A DNA stretch of 64,000 nucleotides from Saccharopolyspora kobensis (GTDB lineage Bacteria > Actinomycetota > Actinomycetes > Mycobacteriales > Pseudonocardiaceae), in NCBI RefSeq assembly GCF_900108315.1, contig NZ_FNVB01000006.1, forward strand, positions 268,180 to 332,179. Reading direction: 5' to 3'. Below the pieces are notes generated by a model. That model saw nothing but the letters and a program-made list of their open reading frames with translations. It had not been told where the DNA came from and ran no database searches. Of the stretch, positions 8,332 through 15,806 are shown piece by piece. Each line of letters starts with the position of its first letter. The stretch's first letter is position 1. A program made the position numbers and the translations under genes.

Positions 8332-9501
8332 TCAGCTGCCGCCGGGGATCCGGTGCGGGACGAAAGCCGCGCCGTCGTCGGTGATCAGGCCGGCCGTTTC
8401 GCGGATGCCGAGGCCGGCCGAGGAGTCGCCGACCACCCAGGCGCCGAGGGCCGGGCGCATGCCGTCGAACTCCGGCAGCGGGTCGAACGCCTGGTAGACG
8501 TAGCCCTCCTCGCCGTAGATGCCGGCCGTCTCGGTCTCCCAGCCCGGCGCCACCACGGTGATGTTGTTGCCCTCGCGGCCCAGCCGGGGCTTGCGGACGT
8601 ACTCGGTGAGCAGGCCGGGCTGGTCCAGGAACGTCGGCAGCAGGTTCGGGTGCCCGGGGTGCATCTCCCACAGGATCGCCAGCAGCGCCTTGTTCGACAG
8701 CAGCATCTTCCACAGCGGTTCGATCCACTGGGTGGCGGGCAGCGTGCCGACCGCGTGCTTGCCGAACTCGTCGTCGACCATCCACTCCCAGGGGTAGATC
8801 TTGACGACGGAGTTCATCGGCGCCTCTTCGAGGTCGACGAAGCGCTCCAGCAGGTTGTCCCAGCCGATCTCCTCGATCGCCAGGCCGACGGTGTCCAGAC
8901 CCGCCTCCGCCGCGGTCTCCTGCAGGTAGGCGGCGGTGATGTTGTCCTCACCGGTGGTGTCGGCGGAGGACCAGGTGAAGTGCACCTCGTTGGTCGCCAG
9001 CTGGTCCTTGATCTCGCCCCAGCGCTCCACCAGCTTCTCGTGGACGGAGTTCCACTGGTCGTCGCCCTCGTGGCACTCGGTCAGCCAGTGCCACTGCACG
9101 ACCGCGGCCTCCAGCAGCGAGGTCGGCGTGTCGGCGTTGTACTCCAGCAGCTTGGCCGGGCCGGTGCCGTCGTAGCGCAGGTCGAACCGGCCGTAGAGGT
9201 GCGGGTCGCCGCGCTTCCAGGACTCGGCGATGCGCGGCCACACCCACTCCGGGATGCCGAAGTCCTTGTAGCGCTCGGTGGTGACCACGTGGTCCACCGC
9301 GTCCAGGCACATCGAGTGCAGCAGTTCGACGTCGGCCTCCAGGGAGAGCACCTCGTCGAGGCTGAACTCGTAGTGCACGCCCTCGTCCCAGTAGGGCCGC
9401 GCCGAGCCGTCCGCCGCGCGGGCGGGCGTGCCGAAGACGAGCCCCAGCTCCTCGACCTTGGCCTGCCAGTCCGGCCGCCGTTCGGTAGTCCTGCGTCGCA
9501 C
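8332..9501 (-). CDS. Glutathionylspermidine synthase-like ATP-grasp ligase
   Basis: 389-aa member of the GSP_synth/pre-ATP-grasp family (related to the synthetase half of E. coli Gsp and to YgiC/YjfC). Recognised by RFDLRYDGTGPAKLLEYNADTPTSLLEA, the ENITAAYLQETA segment, VKIYPWEWM, and LGREGNNITVVAPG near the C-terminus, which form the ATP and peptide sites. It probably forms an amide bond between a carboxylate and an amine; actinomycetes lack glutathione as main thiol, so the substrate is open. GTG 9501 starts 3 nt after the stop of the upstream membrane-protein gene, so the two form an operon. Confidence 0.85.
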   Translation of the reverse strand: MRRRTTERRPDWQAKVEELGLVFGTPARAADGSARPYWDEGVHYEFSLDEVLSLEADVELLHSMCLDAVDHVVTTERYKDFGIPEWVWPRIAESWKRGDPHLYGRFDLRYDGTGPAKLLEYNADTPTSLLEAAVVQWHWLTECHEGDDQWNSVHEKLVERWGEIKDQLATNEVHFTWSSADTTGEDNITAAYLQETAAEAGLDTVGLAIEEIGWDNLLERFVDLEEAPMNSVVKIYPWEWMVDDEFGKHAVGTLPATQWIEPLWKMLLSNKALLAILWEMHPGHPNLLPTFLDQPGLLTEYVRKPRLGREGNNITVVAPGWETETAGIYGEEGYVYQAFDPLPEFDGMRPALGAWVVGDSSAGLGIRETAGLITDDGAAFVPHRIPGGS

Positions 9502-9504
9502 CCG

Positions 9505-10188
9505 TCAGCTCCCGCTGCTGCCGCTCTTGTTGTTGATGCCGAAGCCACCGCGCTGGATGGTCTTGCCGCTGGTGTCCTTGATGGTGGACCCGGTCGGCTT
9601 GGTGAAGGACGAGCCGGTCGCCGGCGATCCCACCGGCGGCGCCGACACACCGGCAGGCGTGTAGGCGTAGCGGTAGGAGTTGTAGTTGCCGCTCGGCATG
9701 CCACTGGGCAGGAAGATCGGCATGAAGAACATGCCGCCGGTGACGTGGCCGCCGTGGCTGTGCACGTACTGCTCGTTGCAGAAGTCGTCCTGGTCCCGGA
9801 CGCCCGGCTGGCCGGACTGGTCGGTCGCGCAGTACTGCTCGCTGGCGTTGGCCTCGTTGCTGACCTCGGACGCCGAGTACATCGCGGCGACCAGCGCCAC
9901 GACGCCGACCGTCACGCCACCGCCGATCATGATCCGGCGGCGCTTCTGGCTCTTCTGCTCCGCAGCCTCCAGCTCGGCGCGGTGCTTCTCCTCGCGGCGC
10001 TTCTCCGCCGCGATCCGGGCGCGCTGCTCCGCCAGCGTCGGTTCGCGCGGGGTCGTGCTCTCAGCGTCCTGGTGCCGGATCTGACCACGCGCCGGTCCCG
10101 CCGTCGGCTGCTCGGGCTGCTGCGGAGGGTTCGGCGGCGTACCCCCACCCGACTGCTCGTCTGCCACTGGCTTGCCATCTTCCGTCAT
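9505..10188 (-). CDS. Single-pass membrane protein, partner of the ATP-grasp ligase
   Basis: 227 aa, no family that I can name with confidence. Residues 1-50 are Pro/Gln/Gly-rich; 52-88 are a charged helix (EQRARIAAEKRREEKHRAEL); one TM helix is at about 92-112. The outer part carries two Cys (YCATDQ and DFCNEQ), a His cluster HSHGGHVTGG, and a Gly/Ser/Thr-rich tail. Its position directly upstream of the GSP-synthase-like ligase parallels the E. coli ygiB-ygiC pairing (a membrane/lipoprotein plus ligase). The parallel is in arrangement; homology to YgiB is uncertain. Confidence 0.7.
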   Translation of the reverse strand: MTEDGKPVADEQSGGGTPPNPPQQPEQPTAGPARGQIRHQDAESTTPREPTLAEQRARIAAEKRREEKHRAELEAAEQKSQKRRRIMIGGGVTVGVVALVAAMYSASEVSNEANASEQYCATDQSGQPGVRDQDDFCNEQYVHSHGGHVTGGMFFMPIFLPSGMPSGNYNSYRYAYTPAGVSAPPVGSPATGSSFTKPTGSTIKDTSGKTIQRGGFGINNKSGSSGS

Positions 10189-10296
10189 AGCCCCACTCCC
10201 GGAAGCAACATTACCTACCCAGCTGACGGCCCCGGCAACGAATCGGTTCCGAACCAGCCGCAGGTAACCGCGCAACGCGATGTCGGACCAGGCATC

Positions 10297-11307
10297 ATGT
10301 CCACGATGGCCGCGCCCGATGCACCCCAGAGCCCCAGCCGGAAGAAGCCGAACACCCGGCTGGTGATGATCTGCGCCGTGCTCGGCGCGCTGCTGGTCCT
10401 GGTGGTCAGCGCGCTGCTGAACTGGCCGACGGGCGGATCGTCGCGCAGCGGCGGGCCCAACCAGCTCGGCCAGTCCCCGGCGCCGAAGGTGGTGTTCAGC
10501 GCACCGCCGGGCAGCTGCCTGAACTGGGCCGAGCCCGACGCCTCCGACATCCGCCAGGTGACCTGCGCCGAGCCGCACCTGTTCGAGGTCACCGGCACCG
10601 CCGACCTGGGCCCGGAGTTCGGCCCGCAGGCCCCGTTCCCGAACACCGAGCAGTGGCAGGAGCTCAAGCAGGAGCGCTGCGTGGAGGTCTCCACCGGGTT
10701 CCTGTCCGGCCGGTTCGACCCCAACGGCCGGTTCAGCGTCGGTGCCTTCACCCCCAGCGAGGACGGCTGGGTCGACGGTGACCGGAAGCTGCACTGCGGC
10801 CTCCAGCAGCCCGGCCCGTCCGGCAAGCTCTACCCGATCACCGGCAGCGCCTCGACGATGGACCAGTCCAACACCTACCCGGAGGGCCGCTGCCTCGGCG
10901 TCAACGGCACCGCGGTGTGGGACCCGGTGGACTGCGCGCGGCCGCACTCGGTGGAGATCACCGGCGTGGTCGACCTCGCCGACCAGTTCCCCGGCGGCTA
11001 CCCGGAGGAGAAGGCCCAGGACGACTTCCTGTTCGGCCGGTGCGAGGAGATGACCGGCCGCTACGCGGGCGGGCCGACGGTGGCCAAGGACAAGGGCCTC
11101 GTCGTCTACTGGGACACCCTCTCGCAGGAGAGCTGGGACGCCGGATCGCGGCAGGTCAACTGCAAGGTGAGCGCGCAGCTGCCGGACGGCAGCGGGCTGG
11201 CGCCGGTGACCGGCAGCGTCAAGGGCGAGGTGCGCGTCGGCACCGAGCCCGCGCCGCGCGTCACCGCTCCGGGCGAGCCCGGCGCACCCGCCACCGAGCC
11301 GCGCTGA
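10297..11307 (+). CDS. Membrane-anchored septum-formation family protein, two tandem domains
   Basis: 336 aa. A short cytoplasmic tail is followed by a TM helix at residues 24-45 and an extracytoplasmic part made of two copies of the septum-formation (PF13845-like) module. Copy 1 has GSCLNWAEPD...QVTCAEPHLFEVTG and copy 2 has GRCLGVNGT...PVDCARPHSVEITG. Each has paired Cys and an R/EPH motif. Syntenic with Rv3835, a conserved membrane protein. The exact role is not established. It is followed 17 nt later by the metallopeptidase gene, as in mycobacteria. Confidence 0.85.
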   Translation: MSTMAAPDAPQSPSRKKPNTRLVMICAVLGALLVLVVSALLNWPTGGSSRSGGPNQLGQSPAPKVVFSAPPGSCLNWAEPDASDIRQVTCAEPHLFEVTGTADLGPEFGPQAPFPNTEQWQELKQERCVEVSTGFLSGRFDPNGRFSVGAFTPSEDGWVDGDRKLHCGLQQPGPSGKLYPITGSASTMDQSNTYPEGRCLGVNGTAVWDPVDCARPHSVEITGVVDLADQFPGGYPEEKAQDDFLFGRCEEMTGRYAGGPTVAKDKGLVVYWDTLSQESWDAGSRQVNCKVSAQLPDGSGLAPVTGSVKGEVRVGTEPAPRVTAPGEPGAPATEPR

Positions 11308-11324
11308 GCTGGTAGAACGGGTCC

Positions 11325-11675
11325 ATGCCGGTGGAGATGACCCGTGCCCGGTTCGAGGAGCTCGTCGCGGACGCGCTGGATCTGCTGCCCGCGGAGTTCG
11401 CGGCCGCGATGAACAACGTCGTGGTCCTGGTCGAGGACGCCGATCCCGAGGACCCGACGCTGCTCGGGCTTTACGAGGGCATCGCGCTGACCGAGCGCGA
11501 CAGCACCTACGCCGGGGTCATGCCGGACCGGATCACGATCTACCGCGAGCCGCTGCTGGAGATGTGCGCCGACGAGGAGGAGCTGGTCGACGAGATCGCG
11601 GTGACGGTGATCCACGAGATCGCCCACCACTTCGGCATCGACGACGACAAGCTCCACGCCCTCGGCTGGGGCTGA
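11325..11675 (+). CDS. Minimal zincin-like metallopeptidase (COG3824 family)
   Basis: 116-aa cytosolic protein with a single HExxH zinc motif in VTVIHEIAHHFGIDDDKLHALGWG (residues 89-116); the third ligand is the D or H in the following helix. Family members are small and have no known substrate. ATG 11325 lies 6 nt after TAGAAC, so it may have its own leaderless start despite the short gap from the septum gene. Syntenic with Rv3836. The stop is followed by the dense repeat A array. Confidence 0.85.
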   Translation: MPVEMTRARFEELVADALDLLPAEFAAAMNNVVVLVEDADPEDPTLLGLYEGIALTERDSTYAGVMPDRITIYREPLLEMCADEEELVDEIAVTVIHEIAHHFGIDDDKLHALGWG

Positions 11676-11686
11676 GCGCGAACCCG

Positions 11687-11780
11687 CAACTTCAATTGAA
11701 ATCAGACGTCCACCTTCAACGGAAACCAGACGTCCAACTCCCGTTGAAATCAGGTGTGCAATTTCAATGGAAGTTGCACA
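11687..11780. repeat. Family A array: four dyads at exact 24-nt spacing
   Basis: ATTTC-N4-GAAAT-like dyads with centres at 11695.5, 11719.5, 11743.5 and 11767.5, the middle two diverged. They are separated by AGACGTCC or AGGTGTGC linkers. The block as a whole is an imperfect palindrome about 92 bp long. Confidence 0.8.
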
Positions 11781-11783
11781 CGA

Positions 11784-11814
11784 CGTCGGCGTGTCGGCGC
11801 CCGACACGCCGACG
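11784..11814. repeat. Perfect 14-bp GTGTCGG-type hairpin
   Basis: The arm ending in CGTGTCGG pairs fully with CCGACACG... around a CGC loop (31 nt in all). It stands between the two family A blocks and is the best example of the partner hairpin. Confidence 0.8.
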
Positions 11815-11830
11815 GTGCGTCGGGTTTTGC

Positions 11831-11874
11831 GCAATTTCAATTGAAATATGACGTGAGATTTCAATTGAAATTGC
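11831..11874. repeat. Family A nested palindrome
   Basis: Two AATT-core dyads, centres 11840.5 and 11864.5 (24 nt apart), around ACGT, with GCAATTTC/GAAATTGC ends. It lies between the convergent metallopeptidase and histidine-phosphatase genes. Confidence 0.8.
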
Positions 11875-11922
11875 GTGGTCGTCGAGAGCGCGTGGTCGTC
11901 CGGTTCCGGCGGTTTCTGTGGG

Positions 11923-12570
11923 TTAGAGGGTTGGGAGGCCGTCCCAGGCCTTGCAGGTCCAGCCGGTCGGGGCTTCGGGGTCGGATTCCAGGACGATCAC
12001 ACCTGTGTTGGGCAGGAAGACCGAGTCGGCCGTTGCGCCGTCGACGTTCGAGGCCAGCGCGGCGGCCGCCAGGCGCAGCATCGCGCCGTGGCTGACCAGT
12101 GCCACCGAGCCGTCCCCGGCGCCGTCGATCGCGCTGCGGGCTCCGGCGACGAACCTGGTCAGCGCCTCGCGGCCGGTTTCGCCGCCCGGCATCGGCACGT
12201 CGAGCTCGCCGCCGTGCCAGAGCGAGTAGACCTCGTGGAAGCTCCGCAGCGCCTCCGGGTCGCCCCGGCGCTCCAGGTCACCGGCGTAGACCTCGTGGGT
12301 GCCCTCGACGACCTCGACGGGCAGCTCGTGGCGCTGCGCCAGCGGTTGCGCCGTCTCCTGGGCGCGGATCGCGCGGCTCGCGTGGATCGAGACGATCTTC
12401 TCCTCGGCCAGCCGCACCGCCAGCTCCGCCGCCTGCTGCTGCCCGAGCTCGGTCAGGCCGGGGCCTGGCGGCAGCGTGTCGAGCACGCGAGCCACGTTGG
12501 CCGGGGTCTGCCCGTGGCGGATCAGGACCAAGCGCAGTCCGGTGGGCGCCGCCAGTTCCAGCCCGCTCAT
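11923..12570 (-). CDS. Histidine phosphatase (phosphoglycerate mutase-like)
   Basis: 215-aa cytosolic phosphatase. The phospho-acceptor His lies in LVLIRHGQTPANV near residue 18, a second His in ALVSHGAMLRLA, and the acidic residue in the EVYAGDLE region. Members act on phosphosugars, glucosyl-3-phosphoglycerate or nucleotides; the substrate is undetermined. Syntenic with Rv3837c. The Shine-Dalgarno GGAGAGG (12580s, minus strand), about 10 nt before the ATG, lies inside a family C repeat, so that repeat now forms the translation start region of this gene. Confidence 0.9.
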   Translation of the reverse strand: MSGLELAAPTGLRLVLIRHGQTPANVARVLDTLPPGPGLTELGQQQAAELAVRLAEEKIVSIHASRAIRAQETAQPLAQRHELPVEVVEGTHEVYAGDLERRGDPEALRSFHEVYSLWHGGELDVPMPGGETGREALTRFVAGARSAIDGAGDGSVALVSHGAMLRLAAAALASNVDGATADSVFLPNTGVIVLESDPEAPTGWTCKAWDGLPTL

Positions 12571-12571
12571 G

Positions 12572-12690
12572 CTGTTCCGCCTCTCCGCGATTCACAGGGG
12601 TAGCGACCAGAAACAATCTCGCGTTTCGCGGTTCCTCGTGGCCGGGTCGCGCCACGGTCCGCTGAGATGCAGTAGAGCAGAACTCGTGAC
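12572..12690 (+). repeat. Family C repeat, copy 3
   Basis: Plus-strand copy opening with CCGCCTCTCCGCGATTCACAG immediately beyond the start codon of the minus-strand histidine phosphatase, followed by the TCTCGCG...GGTTCCTCGTGGCCGGG block. Confidence 0.7.
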
Positions 12691-12706
12691 CGCGACTCCG
12701 GGATGC

Positions 12707-13630
12707 TCATGCGAGACGTCCTGCTCGGACGTCTTCGACCCACTGGGCGGAGAGGCGGAAGGCCTGCTCGGAAGCCGTTTCGCGGACGCTGGCCGGGGAG
12801 CGGTCGGCCTTCGGGTAGGAGCCGAGGAACCGGACGGTGCTGCACCTGCGGCGCAGGGCGGTCAGCGCGTCGCCGATGCGGGCGTCCGCGACGTGGCCGT
12901 CGAAGTCCAGGAAGAACCGGTACTCGCCGAAGCGGTCCTTGATCGGGCGGGACTCGATGCGGCTGAGGTTGATGCCGCGCAGCGACAGCTCGGCGAGCAG
13001 CTCGGCGAGCGAGCCGACCTCGTCGCCGATCACCGCGCACACCGAGGTGCGGTCCGCGCCGGTCGGCTCCGGGAGCTTGCCGGGGCGCCGGACCAGCAGG
13101 AACCGGGTCACCGCATCGCGCACGTCGGCGATGCCGCCGACCAGCCGTTCCAGCGACGGGTAGTGCTCGACGGCGACCGGCGCGGAGATCGCCGCGTCGA
13201 ACTCGCCTGCCGCCACCGCCGCCGCACCGGCCGCGGTCGAGCTGGTGGCCCGCACCTCCGCGCCGGGCAGGTTCGCCGCGAGCCAGTCGCGGACCTGCGC
13301 GAGCGCGTGCGGGTGGCTGGCCACGGTGCGGATCGCGCCCTGCTCGGTGCCCGGTCTGACCAGCAGGTCGAACTGCACCGGCAGCAGGGCTTCCTGGACG
13401 GCGACCAGCGGTTCGTCGGTGGTCAGCGCGTCGAGGGTCGCGGGCACCGAGCCCTCCACGGAGTTCTCCACCGGAACGCCGGCCGCCAGCACCTCGCCGC
13501 GGCGCACCGCGGTCAGCGCCAGCGGGACGGTCTCGAACGGCACGAGTTCGGCGTCGAAGTCCCCGGTGAGCGACCTGGTGGCTTGCTCGGTGAAGGTGCC
13601 CGCCGGGCCGAGGTACGCGATTTGTGGCAC
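12707..13630 (-). CDS. pheA: Prephenate dehydratase
   Basis: Converts prephenate to phenylpyruvate in phenylalanine synthesis; cytosolic. The periplasmic-binding-like catalytic lobes span residues 1-185, with the LGPAGTFTEQA start, VENSVEGSV, and the TRF catalytic motif in DAVTRFLLV. The ACT regulatory domain (about 190-275) holds ESRPIKDRFGEYRFFLDFDGH, the phenylalanine-binding loop. 307 aa, full length. GTG 13630 is 6 nt after TAGGGT (leaderless). Syntenic with Rv3838c. Feedback inhibition by phenylalanine is expected from the intact ESRP motif. Confidence 0.96.
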   Translation of the reverse strand: MPQIAYLGPAGTFTEQATRSLTGDFDAELVPFETVPLALTAVRRGEVLAAGVPVENSVEGSVPATLDALTTDEPLVAVQEALLPVQFDLLVRPGTEQGAIRTVASHPHALAQVRDWLAANLPGAEVRATSSTAAGAAAVAAGEFDAAISAPVAVEHYPSLERLVGGIADVRDAVTRFLLVRRPGKLPEPTGADRTSVCAVIGDEVGSLAELLAELSLRGINLSRIESRPIKDRFGEYRFFLDFDGHVADARIGDALTALRRRCSTVRFLGSYPKADRSPASVRETASEQAFRLSAQWVEDVRAGRLA

Positions 13631-13636
13631 ACGACC

Positions 13637-13642
13637 ACCCTA
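13637..13642 (-). promoter_or_regulatory. Probable -10 box of leaderless pheA promoter
   Basis: TAGGGT on the minus strand, 6 nt before the GTG start, without a Shine-Dalgarno. Confidence 0.4.
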
Positions 13643-13790
13643 GAGAAGCCACCTGAACCACCTCGACCTGCGGTTCGCGGAGCTGGGCCCCGCCCTCGCG
13701 AACCGGCCGCGGCGCCTCGGAACCGCAATGCACCCCAGGTGTGACCTACCCGATGCCACTTGTTCGGGCTTTCCTGCGATGCTGTGTGTC

Positions 13791-14390
13791 GTGACCGCAG
13801 ATTCGGGGCGCTCGTCGGAGGGAGCGGAGCCGGAGCTGCAGCTCGTCCTGTGCGCGTTGGACGAGCCGCTGGCCGCAGCCTGGCAGGAGATCGCAGACGA
13901 CCGCGCCGGACTCAGCGTCCACCGGGGTTCGGTGCTGGACCTCGCGGTCGACGCGGTGGTGAGCCCGGCGAACTCCTACGGCTGGATGCGCGGCGGCATC
14001 GACGCCGTGTACGCGCGGGCCTTCCCGGAGGTGGAGGAGCAGGTGCGCAGCGCCGTGCTCGCCTACCACGGCGGAGAGCTGCCGGTCGGCGAGGCGCTGC
14101 TGGTGCCCACCGGTGCGCCCAACCCCATCTGGCTGATCAGCGCGCCCACCATGCGGGAGCCCGGGGAGCTGTTGCCCGCCGACACCGTGCACCCCTACCT
14201 GGCGGCGCGCGCGGTGCTGCGGCTCTGGGCCAGCGCGGTGCTGGAGAACGGCGCGCTGGTGCGGCAGGTGGTGCGGTCGATAGCGATGCCCGGACTGGGC
14301 ACCGGCGTCGGCGGCGTGGCGCCGGACCTGTGCGCGCGGCAGATCGCCGCGGCGTGGGACGAGGTCTTCACCCACGTGGATCAGCGCTGA
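13791..14390 (+). CDS. Macro-domain (Appr-1''-p processing-like) protein
   Basis: About 199 aa, cytosolic. The macro fold is recognised by VDAVVSPANSYGWMRGGIDAVYARAF (nucleotide-binding loop 1) and the glycine-rich loop PGLGTGVGGV near the C-terminus. Macro domains bind or hydrolyse ADP-ribose derivatives; here the Asn of PANS is present and the loop has GGI rather than GGV. GTG 13791 follows GATGCT by 7 nt; upstream in-frame starts at 13728 and 13779 are possible. No ADP-ribosyltransferase neighbour is seen, so a toxin-antitoxin role is not supported. Confidence 0.82.
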   Translation: MTADSGRSSEGAEPELQLVLCALDEPLAAAWQEIADDRAGLSVHRGSVLDLAVDAVVSPANSYGWMRGGIDAVYARAFPEVEEQVRSAVLAYHGGELPVGEALLVPTGAPNPIWLISAPTMREPGELLPADTVHPYLAARAVLRLWASAVLENGALVRQVVRSIAMPGLGTGVGGVAPDLCARQIAAAWDEVFTHVDQR

Positions 14391-14455
14391 CGATCAGGCG
14401 GAACCGGACGGTGGTGAGTACCGTCGGGCGCACCGACCACCGAGGAGGTTCCCCG

Positions 14456-14968
14456 ATGCTGATTCGCCGTTTGGCCCGACCGATGCTCGCCGCGGTGTTC
14501 ATCTACGGCGGGATCGGGTCGCTGCGCGATGCGCCGAACCACGCCAAAGCGGCGGCCCCGCTGCTGGAGAAGGCCACCGGACCGATCAAGGACTCGCTGC
14601 CCGAACAGGTGCCCACCGACCCGGAGACGCTGGTGCGCATCGACGGCGCGGTCAAGATCGGGGCGGGCGTGCTGCTGGCGCTCGGCAAGTTCCCGCGGCT
14701 GTCGGCGCTGCTGCTGGCGGGCAGCGTCGTGCCGACGACGCTGGCCGCGCACGCCTTCTGGGAGATCTCCGACCCGCAGGAACGCGCGAACCAGCAGGTC
14801 CACTTCCTCAAGAACCTCGGGCTGCTCGGCGGCCTGCTGCTGACCGCGGTGGACACCGGCGGCAAGCCCTCCGTCGGCTACCGGGCCAAGCGCCGCGCGC
14901 GCAAGGTCTCCGCCCAGGCCCACCAGACGGCCGGCGCGGTCAAGGGCATGGCGAAGATCAAGAAATAG
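14456..14968 (+). CDS. DoxX-family membrane protein
   Basis: 170 aa with four hydrophobic helices (about 6-22, 60-80, 85-105, 125-140) and a basic C-terminal tail (RAKRRARKVSAQ...KIKK). RPMLAAVFIYGGIGSL and the PRLSALLLAGSVVPTTLAAHAFWE helix are typical of DoxX proteins. Actinobacterial relatives include members of a membrane oxidoreductase complex linked to thiol stress, but no partner is adjacent here. ATG 14456 has GAGGAGG 8 nt upstream. Confidence 0.85.
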   Translation: MLIRRLARPMLAAVFIYGGIGSLRDAPNHAKAAAPLLEKATGPIKDSLPEQVPTDPETLVRIDGAVKIGAGVLLALGKFPRLSALLLAGSVVPTTLAAHAFWEISDPQERANQQVHFLKNLGLLGGLLLTAVDTGGKPSVGYRAKRRARKVSAQAHQTAGAVKGMAKIKK

Positions 14969-15015
14969 CGCCGGATCCGACCCTAAGCGCACCCGTCGGC
15001 GGGTACCTACGTAGC

Positions 15016-15666
15016 GTGGGTGTCGTGCCGGTGAGCGTGCTGCTAGTCGATGATCATGAGGTGGTCCGGCGCGGTCTGCGCGACCTGCTGGACACCGAGG
15101 AGGACGTCACGATCGTCGCCGAGGCCGGTGGCGTCGGCGAAGCGCTGGTGCGCGCGCAGGCGACCGGCCCCGACGTCGCCGTCATCGACATGCGGCTGCC
15201 CGACGGCGACGGCCTGGAGCTGTGCCGACGGCTCCGCGAGCTGCCCGAACCGCCGTACTGCCTGGTGCTGACCGCCTTCGACGACGAGGCCGCGCTGGTC
15301 GGGGCGATCAACGCCGGGGCCTCCGGCTACCTGCTCAAGCAGGTCCGGGGCCAGGACCTGGTCAACGCGGTCCGCGAGGTGGCGGCGGGCCGTTCGCTGC
15401 TGGATCCGGTCACCACCGGTCGGGTGCTGGCCCGGCTGCGCCAGTCCAGCAATCCGGAGCAGGACGAGCTGGCGTCGCTGACCGAGCGGGAGCGCCGGGT
15501 GCTGGAGCTGATCGGCGAGGGACTGACCAACCGCCAGATCGCCGAACAGCTGTTCCTGGCGGAGAAGACGGTGAAGAACTACGTGACCTCGGTGCTGGCC
15601 AAGCTCGGCATGGAGCGGCGAACGCAGGCCGCGGCCTGGGTCGCCCGCCGCCAAGGCCAGCTCTGA
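15016..15666 (+). CDS. DevR/DosR-like NarL-family response regulator
   Basis: 216 aa. The receiver domain has the acidic pair in LLVDDHEVVRRGL, the phospho-Asp in DVAVIDMRLPDGDG, and the switch Lys in SGYLLKQVRG. The C-terminal LuxR HTH ends LFLAEKTVKNYVTSVLAKLGMERRTQAAAW, nearly identical to mycobacterial DevR. GTG 15016 lies 6 nt after TACCTA (15004-15009); GTG 15025 is an alternative. It converges on the kinase gene at 15778-16965. The nearby cyd cluster, which has two DosR-like boxes upstream of cydA, is a probable target. Confidence 0.92.
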   Translation: MGVVPVSVLLVDDHEVVRRGLRDLLDTEEDVTIVAEAGGVGEALVRAQATGPDVAVIDMRLPDGDGLELCRRLRELPEPPYCLVLTAFDDEAALVGAINAGASGYLLKQVRGQDLVNAVREVAAGRSLLDPVTTGRVLARLRQSSNPEQDELASLTERERRVLELIGEGLTNRQIAEQLFLAEKTVKNYVTSVLAKLGMERRTQAAAWVARRQGQL

Positions 15667-15714
15667 CCCATGCTCAGCGCGGCTGGGACGAGCCGCTCTG
15701 AGTCGAGGCCCCGA

Positions 15715-15806
15715 TGCCTCTCTGCGGACCGTGACGCAAGAAGCCCCGGAAACGCGAGAGCATCCCGAACGCAACAGTCACTGTGAATCGCGGAGAGGCG
15801 GGACAG
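15715..15806 (-). repeat. Family C repeat, copy 2
   Basis: Minus-strand copy that begins inside the 3' end of the histidine-kinase frame, so that the last nine or so codons of the kinase are repeat sequence; the kinase stop TGA is within CACAGTGA. Confidence 0.7.

Noticed and set aside
8278..10296. Plus-strand extension of the septum-formation gene by nearly 700 codons
   Set aside because: This part is the complement of the ATP-grasp and membrane-protein genes; the real start is ATG 10297 before a TM helix.
11681..11874. Possible CRISPR array
   Set aside because: The repeats are themselves palindromes in 24-nt steps with constant linkers; there are no unique spacers and no cas genes.
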